Part shown: one piece after another, positions 7,401-15,641 of the stretch
How the letters are laid out: each line of letters starts with the position of its first letter
Numbering within the stretch: the first letter of the stretch is position 1
Origin: Bacillota bacterium
Lineage (GTDB): Bacteria > Bacteroidota > Bacteroidia > Bacteroidales > Bacteroidaceae
NCBI GenBank assembly: GCA_023664625.1
Contig: JAMPFD010000007.1
Location: 62,001 to 126,000, forward strand
Direction of reading: 5' to 3'
Length of the DNA stretch: 64,000 bases
The notes under the pieces: model-generated
What the model saw: only the letters and a program-made list of their open reading frames with translations
The model's database searches: none
Told to the model about the DNA's origin: nothing
Position numbers and translations under genes: made by a program

Positions 7401-10400
7401 AATTGGCAAGTATCAAGTTCCACAACCACGAGTTATGTCCCTGCATTACATACGCTCCACTATCATTTTTAGTCTGTCGGCTATCATCGTACTTACCTGT
7501 CAGGAATGACTTGTTATCGCTACCCAGCTGACAGTCGCCATCGTAGTATGTTACATACCACATGATGCCGTCCCACGTTCTGAGAAGCATATTCTTCGCT
7601 AACTGGTCTACACCGAGATTAAGGTCAACATATAGATAGTAGGAAATGAAATTTGCTATATTGAAATACTTGGATGCTTCTTTACGGAACGTGTCGCTTT
7701 TCCACTTTACCGATGGGAATTTATTGCCATCGTCCTCGTAATCCACACCCTCTAACAAGTGTGTGGTAGCGTTGTATTGCATATTCTTTCCTGCCGTAGT
7801 TTCCTTTACACAGCGATAGATAAACGACATCATGCGGTCGGTAGCCTTATACATCTTGTCGTATTTGTCGCCTGTGCCGAGGTGGTCTGTCAGGTTCGGC
7901 TCTTCTTTTGCATCGCCTTTACCATCTTTCCAGAATGTATCTTTCGGGTGGTTGAATTCCAGACCGCTATCAAAGTTATTATCTATGAAGTCGGTATGGT
8001 TGGGGTCTGTACTTGGAACCCACTGGAACAAGCAGCAAGGGTTAGAGTTGTTGAGCGTTTCAAAGCAGATAGGAATATAGTTTTTTGCAACTGTTGTACC
8101 AAGCTGCCCCTCTGTATCTGTCTCCAAGTAGTTCAATGTGTCTCCTGTTCCCCATTCCTCATCTCCAATCTTCTTGTCCTGACCAAAAATAGGATAGCTA
8201 TCACTTTTTTCATTGTTCATGTTATACTGACCGTAGTATGTGAAATCTTCGTCCACAGACTTTGCAACGAACAAATCACACGGCATACCGTCAATAGCCA
8301 AGCGTACATCATCGCTCAGACCGTGGTCTATGGCATAACGCTGCGCAGGGGTAAGGATGCCCATTTCTTTCAATCCGTCATGAAAGAATTTTGCTCCACC
8401 TGTGTTAGTGGTCATTGAAGAGTCGGAGTAATCACACTTTGAACAGGCTAACTTTGCACCAACAGAGTTTGTTCGCAGCCTAAACAGATTATTCTTTCCT
8501 GCTGTAGAGATTGGGTTACTCTGATTGCCGTTTCCGTCAATCTCGCCATAGCTCAGTTGGGCTTTTTCTTCTGGCTTCTGGAAATAGAAACGGAAGTTCT
8601 TACGGGCATAGTTTACAGATGAAGTTCCTTGTATGCGTCCATATATGTTACGAGCGATAAAATCTAATCCGTGGTTTTCTCCGTTGTAGAAACGTAGCTC
8701 CTGAATTAGTTTGTTCGCTTTCTTATCGTTGAGCTGTGCTAATGCATCCACAACATTGAGAGTGTCGCTGCTACTTGGCACTTCGCTGCCAACCGAACCA
8801 GAGCCTATCATCACGAGCACAGAGTTCTTGCGCTTCTGCATCAATGCTATCAGCTTATCCATGCTCACTTTCTGACCCTCGTCCAGTACACGGTTTTCCT
8901 CATCCAACGAGCGAACACCTTTTTCGGAGTCTGTATCTTCAAGGTGGTTACGGTCAACGATATAGTTATTCAATACTTCATCATCCGTTAATGCCTTGTT
9001 GTAGATACGAATGTTCTTAATGAAGAGGTCTGCACCATTGGAGTTGAATTTCAGTTGCTCTTCAATGTCAAAGTTCACTTTGTTAAGCCACTTTGAAGCT
9101 GCACTTTCTTCTCCATTTACATAGAAACCGATAAGTCCTCTTTGCTCGTTGGTTTGCAAATTCGGGTAGAAGACATACGTTATCTTGATGTTCGTGCCGG
9201 GTTCAAACTTTGTTCCTACACTATCCTCGTATGTGATGATGTCGTCTCCGTCTGAGGCTTCTGTTACAACGCCTGTCAAGAACTTTGCTTCCTCTGCGGT
9301 TACAACAAGTCCATAACGGTTGCCGTTACCGAGTTTTCCAAGACAGGTTATCAGCTCGGCATTCGTATCGGTTACGTTGGCGGTGCTGTACTCAATTTCA
9401 ATGGTCATACCCACATCGCTGATGGAGTAACCTGTCGGCTTCTCTGCGTCATTAAAAGGGCGGTAGCCTCCCTCTGCGGTCAGTTCCATACTTGAACCGT
9501 TGGAGAGCAACAGACGGTCTTTGTACCAGCCGCTTCCTGCACCATTCTCGTTTACGTTCCAAAGCACATTGTTAAACTTCATGAACATATTACCGCTTAT
9601 CCATGAGGCTGCATTGTTCTCGGTATTGCTGCGCCCAAACGCATCAAAGGTACATACGGCATCAGCCGACAAGGTTGCTTCAATATCCGCATGACCTGCC
9701 GTTTCTACCTTGATTGTGAGTTTCGCTTCTCCGCATTCCAGCATATAACTCTGCGCCTCTACGCTCACATTAGTTTTACCGTAGTTGCCTTTTACGCCCC
9801 GTGGTATTCTGTCTTCCTTGACGATAGTAGTGCCATTTAATACCTTTACAAAGGCGATATTGTTGTCTGCGTCATAACCTGTGTAGTCAAAGTTCCATGC
9901 AGTAAACTGCTCCGCACGAAGAACAGGAGTTCGCCAGTCCTTTTGGAAACCCTCTGCTTTGTGGCTGAACATCAGTCCTGCGTAGCTCTTCACATCGCTG
10001 GATGCTTTCAATATATTGATGTAATGCACCTCGCTTATAACACCTGAGCTTTCATGTAGTGCGTATGCTTCCACGACATTCAGACCGCTCGTTATAGAAG
10101 AAAGAGGAATTGTCACGTTCTTTGACTGCGTACCAGAACCTGACGAAAGTCCTATTGTATAAGGGGTACCGCCATTGATTCGGTAGTAGATGTTCTTCTC
10201 GCCTGTCGTTCCTTTGACGGTAAACGGAATGTTCACGTCATTCTTGTAACCTCCGTTAGACACGCCATTGGCAACTGAATAGGTTGTTTTCATCTCCATT
10301 GCAACCATCGTTACACGCACGGTTGCGGTCTTTGTAAGAAGCTGCCCCTGATAGGTCGCCTGTGCCTCAATCTGTATGGCGTATGTAGTTGCATCGGTCA

Positions 10401-11001
10401 GATATTTTGTGGAGTCGAATGTATAGCTCCTACCTGCCGATACATTAACGAACTCTGCGTTCTGGAAGTCTGAAAGAACGGTAGAACCACGTTTCATTAT
10501 GACACGCGTCTTTAAGTCAGAGAAGTCGGAAACCTCGCTACCTCCGACGGTCCCGACATTGGCTGCATACTTAACGATAATACCAGAACCTAACGGAAGA
10601 AACTGCGAGGCGGGCAACTCTGTACCACTGCCGTCAGTCATATCAATATTTACAACGACTTTATCATCATCGCTATATTTCGAGAAACGCACCTCTTTGG
10701 TTGTCTCTCCACCGTCTTCTCCCTTTTGTTTTACCGACATAACATATTGAGTGCCGTCCTCACTGTCCTGCACATCAATGTCCGTTACCGTTCCAACAAC
10801 AGAGTTAAACACGGCATCACTTGTGGGCGGTTTGGTTTCGCCCTTTGCAATCTCTTCGGTCGTTTCGGTCTTATCATCAATACTCTTGATGTAGTTTTCA
10901 ACGAGCCGACCGCTAACAGGAAGACCATCTGTGCTGTCGTCACCGTTCCAGTTAGTCTTCCTCATATTTAGATTGTCTTCGTCATAGACTTTCTTTGCCA
11001 T
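4453..11001 (-). CDS. DGR variable protein: giant tail/receptor-binding protein with LamG, CotH-like, LRR-like and C-type-lectin fold
   Basis: This is a 2,182-residue virion protein likely to bind the host surface. From the N terminus: a phage-type leader (MAKKVYDEDNLNMRKTNW), Ig/fibronectin-like beta repeats (about 100-350), a LamG/concanavalin-like region (about 505-690), a CotH-like region (about 715-1245, with WDGIMWYVTYYDGD near 1140), a leucine-rich stretch (about 1400-1540, LTSLVELDMS) and a C-terminal FGE/C-type-lectin type domain (about 1910-2182) that carries the VR at 2124-2161. The start at 11001 lies 16 bases after the stop of the 59-residue ORF. An in-frame ATG at 11043 would overlap that ORF and add 14 residues; it has an AAAAGGA upstream, so it is not excluded. 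Domain borders are approximate. Confidence 0.88.
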   Translation of the reverse strand: MAKKVYDEDNLNMRKTNWNGDDSTDGLPVSGRLVENYIKSIDDKTETTEEIAKGETKPPTSDAVFNSVVGTVTDIDVQDSEDGTQYVMSVKQKGEDGGETTKEVRFSKYSDDDKVVVNIDMTDGSGTELPASQFLPLGSGIIVKYAANVGTVGGSEVSDFSDLKTRVIMKRGSTVLSDFQNAEFVNVSAGRSYTFDSTKYLTDATTYAIQIEAQATYQGQLLTKTATVRVTMVAMEMKTTYSVANGVSNGGYKNDVNIPFTVKGTTGEKNIYYRINGGTPYTIGLSSGSGTQSKNVTIPLSSITSGLNVVEAYALHESSGVISEVHYINILKASSDVKSYAGLMFSHKAEGFQKDWRTPVLRAEQFTAWNFDYTGYDADNNIAFVKVLNGTTIVKEDRIPRGVKGNYGKTNVSVEAQSYMLECGEAKLTIKVETAGHADIEATLSADAVCTFDAFGRSNTENNAASWISGNMFMKFNNVLWNVNENGAGSGWYKDRLLLSNGSSMELTAEGGYRPFNDAEKPTGYSISDVGMTIEIEYSTANVTDTNAELITCLGKLGNGNRYGLVVTAEEAKFLTGVVTEASDGDDIITYEDSVGTKFEPGTNIKITYVFYPNLQTNEQRGLIGFYVNGEESAASKWLNKVNFDIEEQLKFNSNGADLFIKNIRIYNKALTDDEVLNNYIVDRNHLEDTDSEKGVRSLDEENRVLDEGQKVSMDKLIALMQKRKNSVLVMIGSGSVGSEVPSSSDTLNVVDALAQLNDKKANKLIQELRFYNGENHGLDFIARNIYGRIQGTSSVNYARKNFRFYFQKPEEKAQLSYGEIDGNGNQSNPISTAGKNNLFRLRTNSVGAKLACSKCDYSDSSMTTNTGGAKFFHDGLKEMGILTPAQRYAIDHGLSDDVRLAIDGMPCDLFVAKSVDEDFTYYGQYNMNNEKSDSYPIFGQDKKIGDEEWGTGDTLNYLETDTEGQLGTTVAKNYIPICFETLNNSNPCCLFQWVPSTDPNHTDFIDNNFDSGLEFNHPKDTFWKDGKGDAKEEPNLTDHLGTGDKYDKMYKATDRMMSFIYRCVKETTAGKNMQYNATTHLLEGVDYEDDGNKFPSVKWKSDTFRKEASKYFNIANFISYYLYVDLNLGVDQLAKNMLLRTWDGIMWYVTYYDGDCQLGSDNKSFLTGKYDDSRQTKNDSGAYVMQGHNSWLWNLILANFRDVMEEIMTKGYNGGTSFMSAFSIQKAIDHFDKEQMEKWCSRLYSKSGIFKYIYPFLNPMKVGANGTLKTYAQIYGLKGSLKAHRNYFIRRRYDLKQVEYGYVSTLGAQLYQSTASLDRGYILKPMQFELTIPYRVQLKTVNYIEADSGVVEANTLYSLQLPRAYGENDPLTIIGAEKIKKLIWHDDAFAIGFDFGLLTSLVELDMSVTSQSTYRNGSFMSATDSMLLLEVLNMRNNMLARNGDGGNVATLDLNRQARLRKIDVRGTGLTKLILATGAPLVEAYLPEALEELFLEHLPKLQESGLHIGSLNKITGYRFANCPGIDGFAILENLHAAKVRGDGKLERFRFEIDTTDDGTLLEKYYNYKTYTSSGVNDNNHSGLVGKVHLTKYLNEVDLSRYREKYPELEFILPEYTMLEFDDEVSDDANGSNLDNHTGCKYNNKYEPSAHILEILKKRHRVLSKLTKKPTSRNMVIAGQEVPVNNTDGVMTYYPLHDSDSNFYADAQDVKDCTPAKLDGSEGDWDILEPFFWFKGINDYLNKKHYACYSSKGENDMPAVPDATVMTLDDIKRTENGYLSSRKILVERSTLEDSYSSDTKYSVCKVNVSGFKRVRFPSVPGSAFVGSVFIDSNKKVIKSVSVPAIGSGFEAGMYIIVDVPSNAIELHFSILNTAEFDKVVLSNSDNIEDMEPDWVASEEHLCAVVESTVVGSKLRACITGGASSGSLNWVDFHYYSQQRGRQQIDALMHFRIANLFFATYGRRDAQDQCGAGQHSYTRIIGSSASYGMTDTIGFKEAYAINNKVTNSLGDGIINQYAWYKSKDEYGKDIVTQVNNTSCLGYENLFGGKAEWMDGVDLPNDSGNAAKWRIIMPDGSIRRVQGTTSSDIWTGAVAHGKYMDVVPTGNLVGSSSTYYCDKYWVSTSAHRVVYRSSYSANAGGGVAFAYASNGSSNTYAYIGSRLAFRGKIVKAESVRAFKAINALA
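4520..4632 (-). repeat. DGR variable repeat (VR)
   Basis: This is the second copy of the 113-base TR, in frame in the 3' end of the giant tail protein. Coding-strand changes relative to TR are six A-to-G and four A-to-T, with no change at G, C or T. Nine codons are altered: Asn to Ser three times, Asn to Tyr four times, Asn to Gly once (two changes) and Asp to Gly once. Three Asn codons are unchanged. The last 18 bases on the coding strand (ATTGGTTCTCGGCTTGC region) hold almost no A and are identical in TR, as expected of an initiation-of-mutagenic-homing site. The reading frame stays open for 22 codons after VR. Confidence 0.95.
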
Positions 11002-11017
11002 AATGTTAATGCTTAAT

Positions 11018-11197
11018 TTAACGTTTGTAATGTTTCCAGCCATCAGTCCTTTTCCATGGCTTTTCGCTTTGCCAAAATCCTGCTCCGAAGCAACTGCTTA
11101 CTGCAGTCCAAACTAACCTTGCACCGACATATACCGCAGATACAGCTTTCTCACCCCAGTAAACTGCTGATATTGGTTTGTCTCCTATGTAAATCAT
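11018..11197 (-). CDS. Small conserved phage structural-region protein, 59 residues
   Basis: A short ORF starts two bases after the TAG of the upstream gene (TAG at 11202-11200, ATG at 11197) and ends with TAA at 11020-11018. It has an internal repeat, IGDKPISAVYWGEKAVSAVY then VGARLVW, and ends SSCFGAGFWQSEKPWKRTDGW. Short proteins with this IYxGxKxI/AVYxGxxxVW pattern recur between tail genes of Bacteroidales phages. Tight packing between two structural genes supports translation and decides the downstream start at 11001. Role unknown, perhaps a minor tail component. Confidence 0.65.
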   Translation of the reverse strand: MIYIGDKPISAVYWGEKAVSAVYVGARLVWTAVSSCFGAGFWQSEKPWKRTDGWKHYKR

Positions 11198-11199
11198 GG

Positions 11200-12003
11200 C
11201 TACTCCTCCTCAAAAGTTAAGTAAACCGTCTGGCTGTCTTTCGTCACTAATTGGTCGAACTGCTGTTCTGTTAGAGGATTGAGTTTCATTTTCGGAGAAA
11301 TGGTTTCCCAATTCGATGCTGTCTCCCAGTCTTTAACCGTAAGACCTGTGAACTGCTCAACGATAACGATTGAAGCCGATGTGTGATAGGTGATAACCAT
11401 GTTTTTGGTTCGCACATCTGGAGAAATAGCGTTCCTTGCGGTTTCGGCTGTATAGAAGCCACTGTTCAAAGGAAATTGCTCGTCCACATTGATGAACGTG
11501 ATTGACTTTTTTAGCTCGCCTATGCCCGTTTGCAAGTTTTCGGATTCTTCCTTGAACGTGTCTAAGGTTTCTTTGAAGGTATCAGTCTTTTCTATGAGAG
11601 CGTTAATCTGCTGAGTTTGTCCCTCAAACTTGTTGTCAATATCAAGCTTGTTGTAGACCGAATCAAGGTCAAGTGACGGGTCGCCTCCCTTGCCTCCTGA
11701 TGATACCCACTTGTCGTTTTGAACGACATACACATCGGCAGGCAAAGAGTCTCCGACCAACGCATACCAACCCTTTTGTGGAAAAGGATAGGCTGCTTTC
11801 AGTGCGTCTAAGGTCAAAAACAGACCTTTGTTCTCGCCTTTAATATTACGAGCTTCAAGCCAACCGTCAATGCGAACATTACCCTTGAAATGACCTTTGC
11901 CCTGAACGGTTGCATCACCGCCCATGGATACGTTGCGACCCACAGATACATCACCGTCTATCTGCGTGGTCTTAACAGCATTCTTTTTTATTGCATCACT
12001 CAT
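11200..12003 (-). CDS. Phage tail-region protein with beta-solenoid N terminus and coiled coil
   Basis: This is a 267-residue protein. Residues about 10-55 show a repeating hydrophobic/glycine pattern (IDGDVSVGRNVSMGGDATVQ, then GKGHFKGNVRIDGWLEARNI) typical of bactofilin-like or tail-fibre beta-solenoid repeats. Residues about 110-165 (NKLDIDNKFEGQTQQINALI and the following TFKETLDTFKEE) look like a trimeric coiled coil. The C-terminal part (VDEQFPLNSGFYTAETARNA onward) may be a small globular tip. It is linked by ATGA overlap to the upstream gene and sits directly before the DGR target gene, so a fibre or baseplate role beside the variable protein is likely. No catalytic motif seen. Confidence 0.6.
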   Translation of the reverse strand: MSDAIKKNAVKTTQIDGDVSVGRNVSMGGDATVQGKGHFKGNVRIDGWLEARNIKGENKGLFLTLDALKAAYPFPQKGWYALVGDSLPADVYVVQNDKWVSSGGKGGDPSLDLDSVYNKLDIDNKFEGQTQQINALIEKTDTFKETLDTFKEESENLQTGIGELKKSITFINVDEQFPLNSGFYTAETARNAISPDVRTKNMVITYHTSASIVIVEQFTGLTVKDWETASNWETISPKMKLNPLTEQQFDQLVTKDSQTVYLTFEEE

Positions 12004-12638
12004 ATCAATGTGGATTTTGCTAATTCGTTAAACGCATTACTTTTGTTTGTGTCTCCGTAGGTTAGCACGGTCAGAGCTGCGGCAGTATAGACTACTGCGT
12101 CATAGCACCTTTCACAAATCTCAATGCCTCCATAATCGTCCCACTTCGGATAGGGAAGATACACAGCACGGCTCACAAGTGCATCGTTGGTTTTGCTGGA
12201 ATAAAACTCCAGCACTCTGCCCTCTGGTCGTATGGATATAAAGCAGACAGGCTTTTGCGATGTTCCTCTGATACCCTTGAACCGTGAAGACTGCAAATTA
12301 TATTCGGGGTCGTCTGTACTGATAGCGTTGAAAACTGGTCGTTCCCAATCGTTCATCTCAAAAACAACAAAACGCATAAAGTCTTCCGGAAGTAAAACCC
12401 AACCGCATTCGTGTTCTTTCCAGTACACAGCATCACCGAAGTTATACCCTCCATCCAGTAGGTAGGCAGGTGCTTCGCTATGTATTCGCTTCACAGCCTC
12501 AACAATCTTGCTTTTGATAATCTCATTCAAGGAAAGGGTATCTACATCGCCCAATATCTTGAGAGAATCGCTTACCATGTTTTGGTCAAGTGCTACGCGA
12601 ACATCTTTAGTGATTATATCTAAGTGATAGACTTTCAT
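12000..12638 (-). CDS. Phage virion protein, probable head-tail connector or tail adaptor
   Basis: This is a 212-residue soluble protein with no signal peptide. It starts MKVYHLDIITKDVRVALDQN and contains an N-terminal helical part (SLNEIIKSKIVEAVKRIHSE) followed by a mixed region with many aromatic residues and two Cys (EICERCYDA) near the C terminus. An ILDGG/helix-plus-beta layout of about 200 residues placed between capsid and tail genes is typical of connector or adaptor proteins. I do not recognise the family with certainty. It overlaps the next gene by ATGA. Confidence 0.5.
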   Translation of the reverse strand: MKVYHLDIITKDVRVALDQNMVSDSLKILGDVDTLSLNEIIKSKIVEAVKRIHSEAPAYLLDGGYNFGDAVYWKEHECGWVLLPEDFMRFVVFEMNDWERPVFNAISTDDPEYNLQSSRFKGIRGTSQKPVCFISIRPEGRVLEFYSSKTNDALVSRAVYLPYPKWDDYGGIEICERCYDAVVYTAAALTVLTYGDTNKSNAFNELAKSTLI

Positions 12639-12650
12639 GCGCTGCTGTTT

Positions 12651-13202
12651 TTAGTCCAAACCCTCAAATACAATTCCGTTTGCCTCACCACTTTCTACAA
12701 TGGCTTTTTTGCTACGCAATATAGTACGGCTAATTCCAAACGTGTCGGCAAGGTAGTCCTTTGCTGCTGCAAGGTCTGTCACCTTTATGACCCTTGCGCC
12801 CTGCTCGGTTTCTTCGTCCTCTCCATCGGCAAGTTCTTCCATCACTTCGATCTCCTCGGCTGTCTCCTCGGTTGATGTGGCGTTATCCTGAGTTTCCTCA
12901 GTACTCTTTACCGTCTGTTCGGTTTCATTTTTCGTTGTAGTAGGAGCATCCTTTTTCTCCTTGGCATTTGCCGCAACCCGAACTATATTCTTTTTCTTGA
13001 CTACAACGTCCTCGGCTTCAAGCAGGCGGAACAACTTGCCATACTTATAGTGACTCTCTATTCCTCGCTGTATGTCCTCATTGTCGGTTGTGAAACGGCT
13101 GCTGCCATCAGACAGAGGAACAAATGTAACGTGCAAGTTCTTCTTGCTCTCCAATACCACATTAATGCTGACGTTGGTATTCGCTTTGTATGTCTTTATC
13201 AT
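12651..13202 (-). CDS. Phage head-decoration or head-fibre-like protein with acidic linker
   Basis: The start at 13202 (MIKTYKANTNVSINVVL) is preferred over the ATG at 13268, because the extra 22 codons would run through the transcription terminator of the capsid gene. The resulting 183-residue protein has a beta-rich N-terminal domain (about 1-70), a long Glu/Thr-rich linker (KNETEQTVKSTEETQDNA and a following run of acidic residues to about 132) and a C-terminal helical tail (AAAKDYLADTFGISRTIL) resembling the HeH/LEM-like ends of phage head-fibre proteins. Placement right after the capsid gene fits a capsid-surface protein. Role inferred. Confidence 0.55.
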   Translation of the reverse strand: MIKTYKANTNVSINVVLESKKNLHVTFVPLSDGSSRFTTDNEDIQRGIESHYKYGKLFRLLEAEDVVVKKKNIVRVAANAKEKKDAPTTTKNETEQTVKSTEETQDNATSTEETAEEIEVMEELADGEDEETEQGARVIKVTDLAAAKDYLADTFGISRTILRSKKAIVESGEANGIVFEGLD

Positions 13203-13221
13203 ATTTCTGTACTTATTGAAT

Positions 13222-13253
13222 GAAAAAGGGGACGGGATTCTTTTCCCATCCCC
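13222..13253 (-). terminator. Intrinsic terminator after major capsid gene
   Basis: On the minus strand a GGGGATGGGA / TCCCGTCCCC stem (ten pairs, one U-G) with a six-base loop (13253-13228) is followed by five T residues (13227-13223). It lies 24 bases past the capsid stop. It would end a capsid transcript and keep capsid mRNA more abundant than the downstream tail genes. Confidence 0.8.
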
Positions 13254-13276
13254 TGATTGTTTTGACATGCTATCTA

Positions 13277-14716
13277 TTATGGCTCAGTAGCAGGAGCCTG
13301 TGCCAGCTTCATACGTGCGTGTGCCTTTGCATAACGCAGATACAGGCAAGATACCTCCTGAATAACAACTGCGTCAGTTCTGCGAATACCAGCCTTCTGT
13401 AAGTCAAGTACGTTGCGTGCCCAAGATACATGGGTCTTCTTCGACAGGTATTCGGGGTCCATTGCAAAACCACAGTCTGACATTCCATTGACATCAAACA
13501 GCTCGTGATGGATAGTAAGAACCTCGCCAAAGTCGGTGTCCCAACTCTTGAACTTCAAATTCCAAACCTCTACGGTGTCTTTCAAACGGAACTTGTCGCT
13601 CTTGATTTTTGAGAATGCAGAAAGCATGTCACTACCGCAAAAGAGTATCTTACGCTTGTTTCCTATGCCTGTGCCGACAAATAGGTCTTTCGTGATGTCC
13701 ACAAGGTTATCGTCTGTGATGACAGCGCACTTCTTCTCGTCGTCCCACTCGCCAACCTCAATGTCTTTACCTGCCATCCACCAGATACCACCAGTAAACC
13801 AAGTGTTCATGCCCTCCTTAGACACATGCTTGATAACCTGCTTCACACCGAACAGGTAAGTGTTCTCCATTGCAAGGCGCATATCATATACACCGTCCTC
13901 CTCAATGTCTGAGAAATTCCAGTTTACTTCCTTGGCTGCAATCTTATCGAAAGTTGACTGCTCTACCTGTATCATGAAGTTCTGACAGTACTGGGTCTCA
14001 GGAGTAGGAATGTTATTGAAGCGACCTGTCTGCACATCAAGCTCACCGCAAGCCTTACCCATACGCACAAGCGTTGTTCCGGCAGGGATTGCAGGTACTA
14101 AGATAGGCTGATTACTTGAGTCCTTCTTACCGTTTACGGCATAGACAGTCGGCAGGTTGGTTGAGCTGTCCTTACCACATACACAAAGCACGAGGTCAGG
14201 AATGTTACTGTCATCTTCTGTGTATGCCGTGCCGTCTGATTTGGTTAATGCCTGAACACCTACTACACGAATGGTATCGTCCAAAGTGAACATATTGGCA
14301 TCGTCCACAGGAAGCGACACACTTGCACCGCTTGTCTGTGCCGTTAGCGCCTTATTCGTTGTACACTTGATTTCGCGGGTGCCGACCGAATAGTACTTGA
14401 CCTCAAATGAGTTGGTGCTACTTGATTTTGCGTAACGTGAAATCTGGTCAATAGGCGTTGCCATCGGTCGGATTTTCACAATGCGCTTATCGACATCACT
14501 CATGTAGAAGTTAGGATCGCCATTCTCACGACCTGCTGTCTCGGTGGCAATACCTTCTGTACCGCCTGTTCCATCAGCACCACCTGTTGTTTTACCTGCA
14601 TCAGGCAACGTAGAGGCATCTGCCATCATGACACCGCCTGATGCGCCAGTCACAAATGCCAGCATGACCAGAAGCATGCGGCACAGAAAACTCGTTGTCT
14701 TTTTCACTGTTTTCAT
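13277..14716 (-). CDS. Major capsid protein, with signal-like hydrophobic N terminus
   Basis: This 479-residue protein is followed by its own strong terminator and preceded by a scaffold-like gene, the usual arrangement for a major capsid protein. The body begins near residue 67 (GDPNFYMSDVDKRIVKIRPM) and has the mixed alpha/beta look of HK97-type capsid proteins of Bacteroidales phages. The oddity is the N terminus: MKTVKKTTSF, a hydrophobic run LCRMLLVMLAFVTGASGG (about 11-28), an ADA-S site (32-35) and a Gly/Thr linker. That reads like a signal peptide or a membrane-inserting pro-sequence. It may be removed during maturation. Capsid identity is by context and recalled family pattern. Confidence 0.8.
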   Translation of the reverse strand: MKTVKKTTSFLCRMLLVMLAFVTGASGGVMMADASTLPDAGKTTGGADGTGGTEGIATETAGRENGDPNFYMSDVDKRIVKIRPMATPIDQISRYAKSSSTNSFEVKYYSVGTREIKCTTNKALTAQTSGASVSLPVDDANMFTLDDTIRVVGVQALTKSDGTAYTEDDSNIPDLVLCVCGKDSSTNLPTVYAVNGKKDSSNQPILVPAIPAGTTLVRMGKACGELDVQTGRFNNIPTPETQYCQNFMIQVEQSTFDKIAAKEVNWNFSDIEEDGVYDMRLAMENTYLFGVKQVIKHVSKEGMNTWFTGGIWWMAGKDIEVGEWDDEKKCAVITDDNLVDITKDLFVGTGIGNKRKILFCGSDMLSAFSKIKSDKFRLKDTVEVWNLKFKSWDTDFGEVLTIHHELFDVNGMSDCGFAMDPEYLSKKTHVSWARNVLDLQKAGIRRTDAVVIQEVSCLYLRYAKAHARMKLAQAPATEP

Positions 14717-14755
14717 TGTGTTTTAATTAAATTGTTGATAAATAAATGATTTACA

Positions 14756-15547
14756 CTACTTGTTAATAGACCTACGTTTCTCGCCGCCACGCTCCCAAAT
14801 GTTCTGCACACCGTCATAACGACCGATAGCACCCATGTCGGGCATTTCACGAGCAGCACCCTTACCGCCTCCGTTCTTTCCTGCAAGATTGGCTGTACCG
14901 TCATTCTTATTTTCCTTGCGCAACTTTTCTTCAATCTTGGTGTTTCTTCCACGGACTTCACCCTCTCGGTCTGCCTGTTGCACATCGCTATCGTGCCGGA
15001 TAGCTTTCAGTGCCATCAAGATGCTCTCCCGTGAGAACTTGCCGACAATACCATCACGAACAATGGCTGCGAGGAATGAGATTGCTTCTGATGTGTCATC
15101 GGGGGTAAGTTCGCCTTTCTCTTCCATTTCGTCAAGAATAGCGTTCGTCTCCTCAATGTTCTTGTGATACTCCTCTTCGTACTTGTCCTCCTGTGTCACA
15201 CGTTCCGTCCAATCCTTGCTGGCTTCCATAAGCTGCTCCTGAATTTCTGGGTCGTCAAAGGCTTCTTTTACCTCTGGACCGAATACACGAATCATTGCAA
15301 TTAACGGATGCTCTCCCTTTCTCCAGCGTGTCAGGAAAGAAGCACTGCGTGGGTCACTTGTGAACAAGTCCGAAAAAGCCTTCTCACGCTCCTTGTACAC
15401 TGCAATTTCTTTGTCGTAATTGTCGTAATCGTCATTAATTTGACCGAATAACGCTTCATCATCAACAAATTCTTTGTCGGGATACTTGGTTTTCAATCGC
15501 TCCGAATATCGGTCACGATTAGTCTTAACTTCCGTACTTTTAGGCAT
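14756..15547 (-). CDS. Phage scaffold-type protein
   Basis: This is a 263-residue, highly charged, helix-rich protein (KEIAVYKEREKAFSDLFTS; EEEYHKNIEETNAILDEMEE) with a low-complexity basic C terminus (GKNGGGKGAAREM). It lies directly upstream of the capsid gene on the same strand. Charge, predicted helices and position match scaffolding proteins that guide procapsid assembly and bind capsid through a basic C-terminal tail. A candidate -7 box TACTTTTG (15594-15587 on the minus strand) lies 40 bases upstream of the start. No protease domain is visible. Confidence 0.6.
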   Translation of the reverse strand: MPKSTEVKTNRDRYSERLKTKYPDKEFVDDEALFGQINDDYDNYDKEIAVYKEREKAFSDLFTSDPRSASFLTRWRKGEHPLIAMIRVFGPEVKEAFDDPEIQEQLMEASKDWTERVTQEDKYEEEYHKNIEETNAILDEMEEKGELTPDDTSEAISFLAAIVRDGIVGKFSRESILMALKAIRHDSDVQQADREGEVRGRNTKIEEKLRKENKNDGTANLAGKNGGGKGAAREMPDMGAIGRYDGVQNIWERGGEKRRSINK

Positions 15548-15586
15548 AAACTTGTTATTTACTTGTTATTTACATTTTACCGAGAA

Positions 15587-15594
15587 CAAAAGTA
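15587..15594 (-). promoter_or_regulatory. Candidate -7 promoter box for scaffold/capsid operon
   Basis: The minus strand reads TACTTTTG, matching the Bacteroidetes TAnnTTTG element, with a short leader to the scaffold ATG at 15547. No good TTTG -33 element is placed about 20 bases upstream, so confidence is limited. It is divergent from the plus-strand box at 15642. Confidence 0.4.
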
Positions 15595-15641
15595 AGAAGG
15601 ATTTTCCAAGTAATACGTTTATCTTTTTACGCTTTTATGTG

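Noticed and set aside
13203..13268. 22-codon N-terminal extension of the head-fibre-like gene
   Set aside because: It would be translated from a terminator hairpin; the start at 13202 is more plausible.
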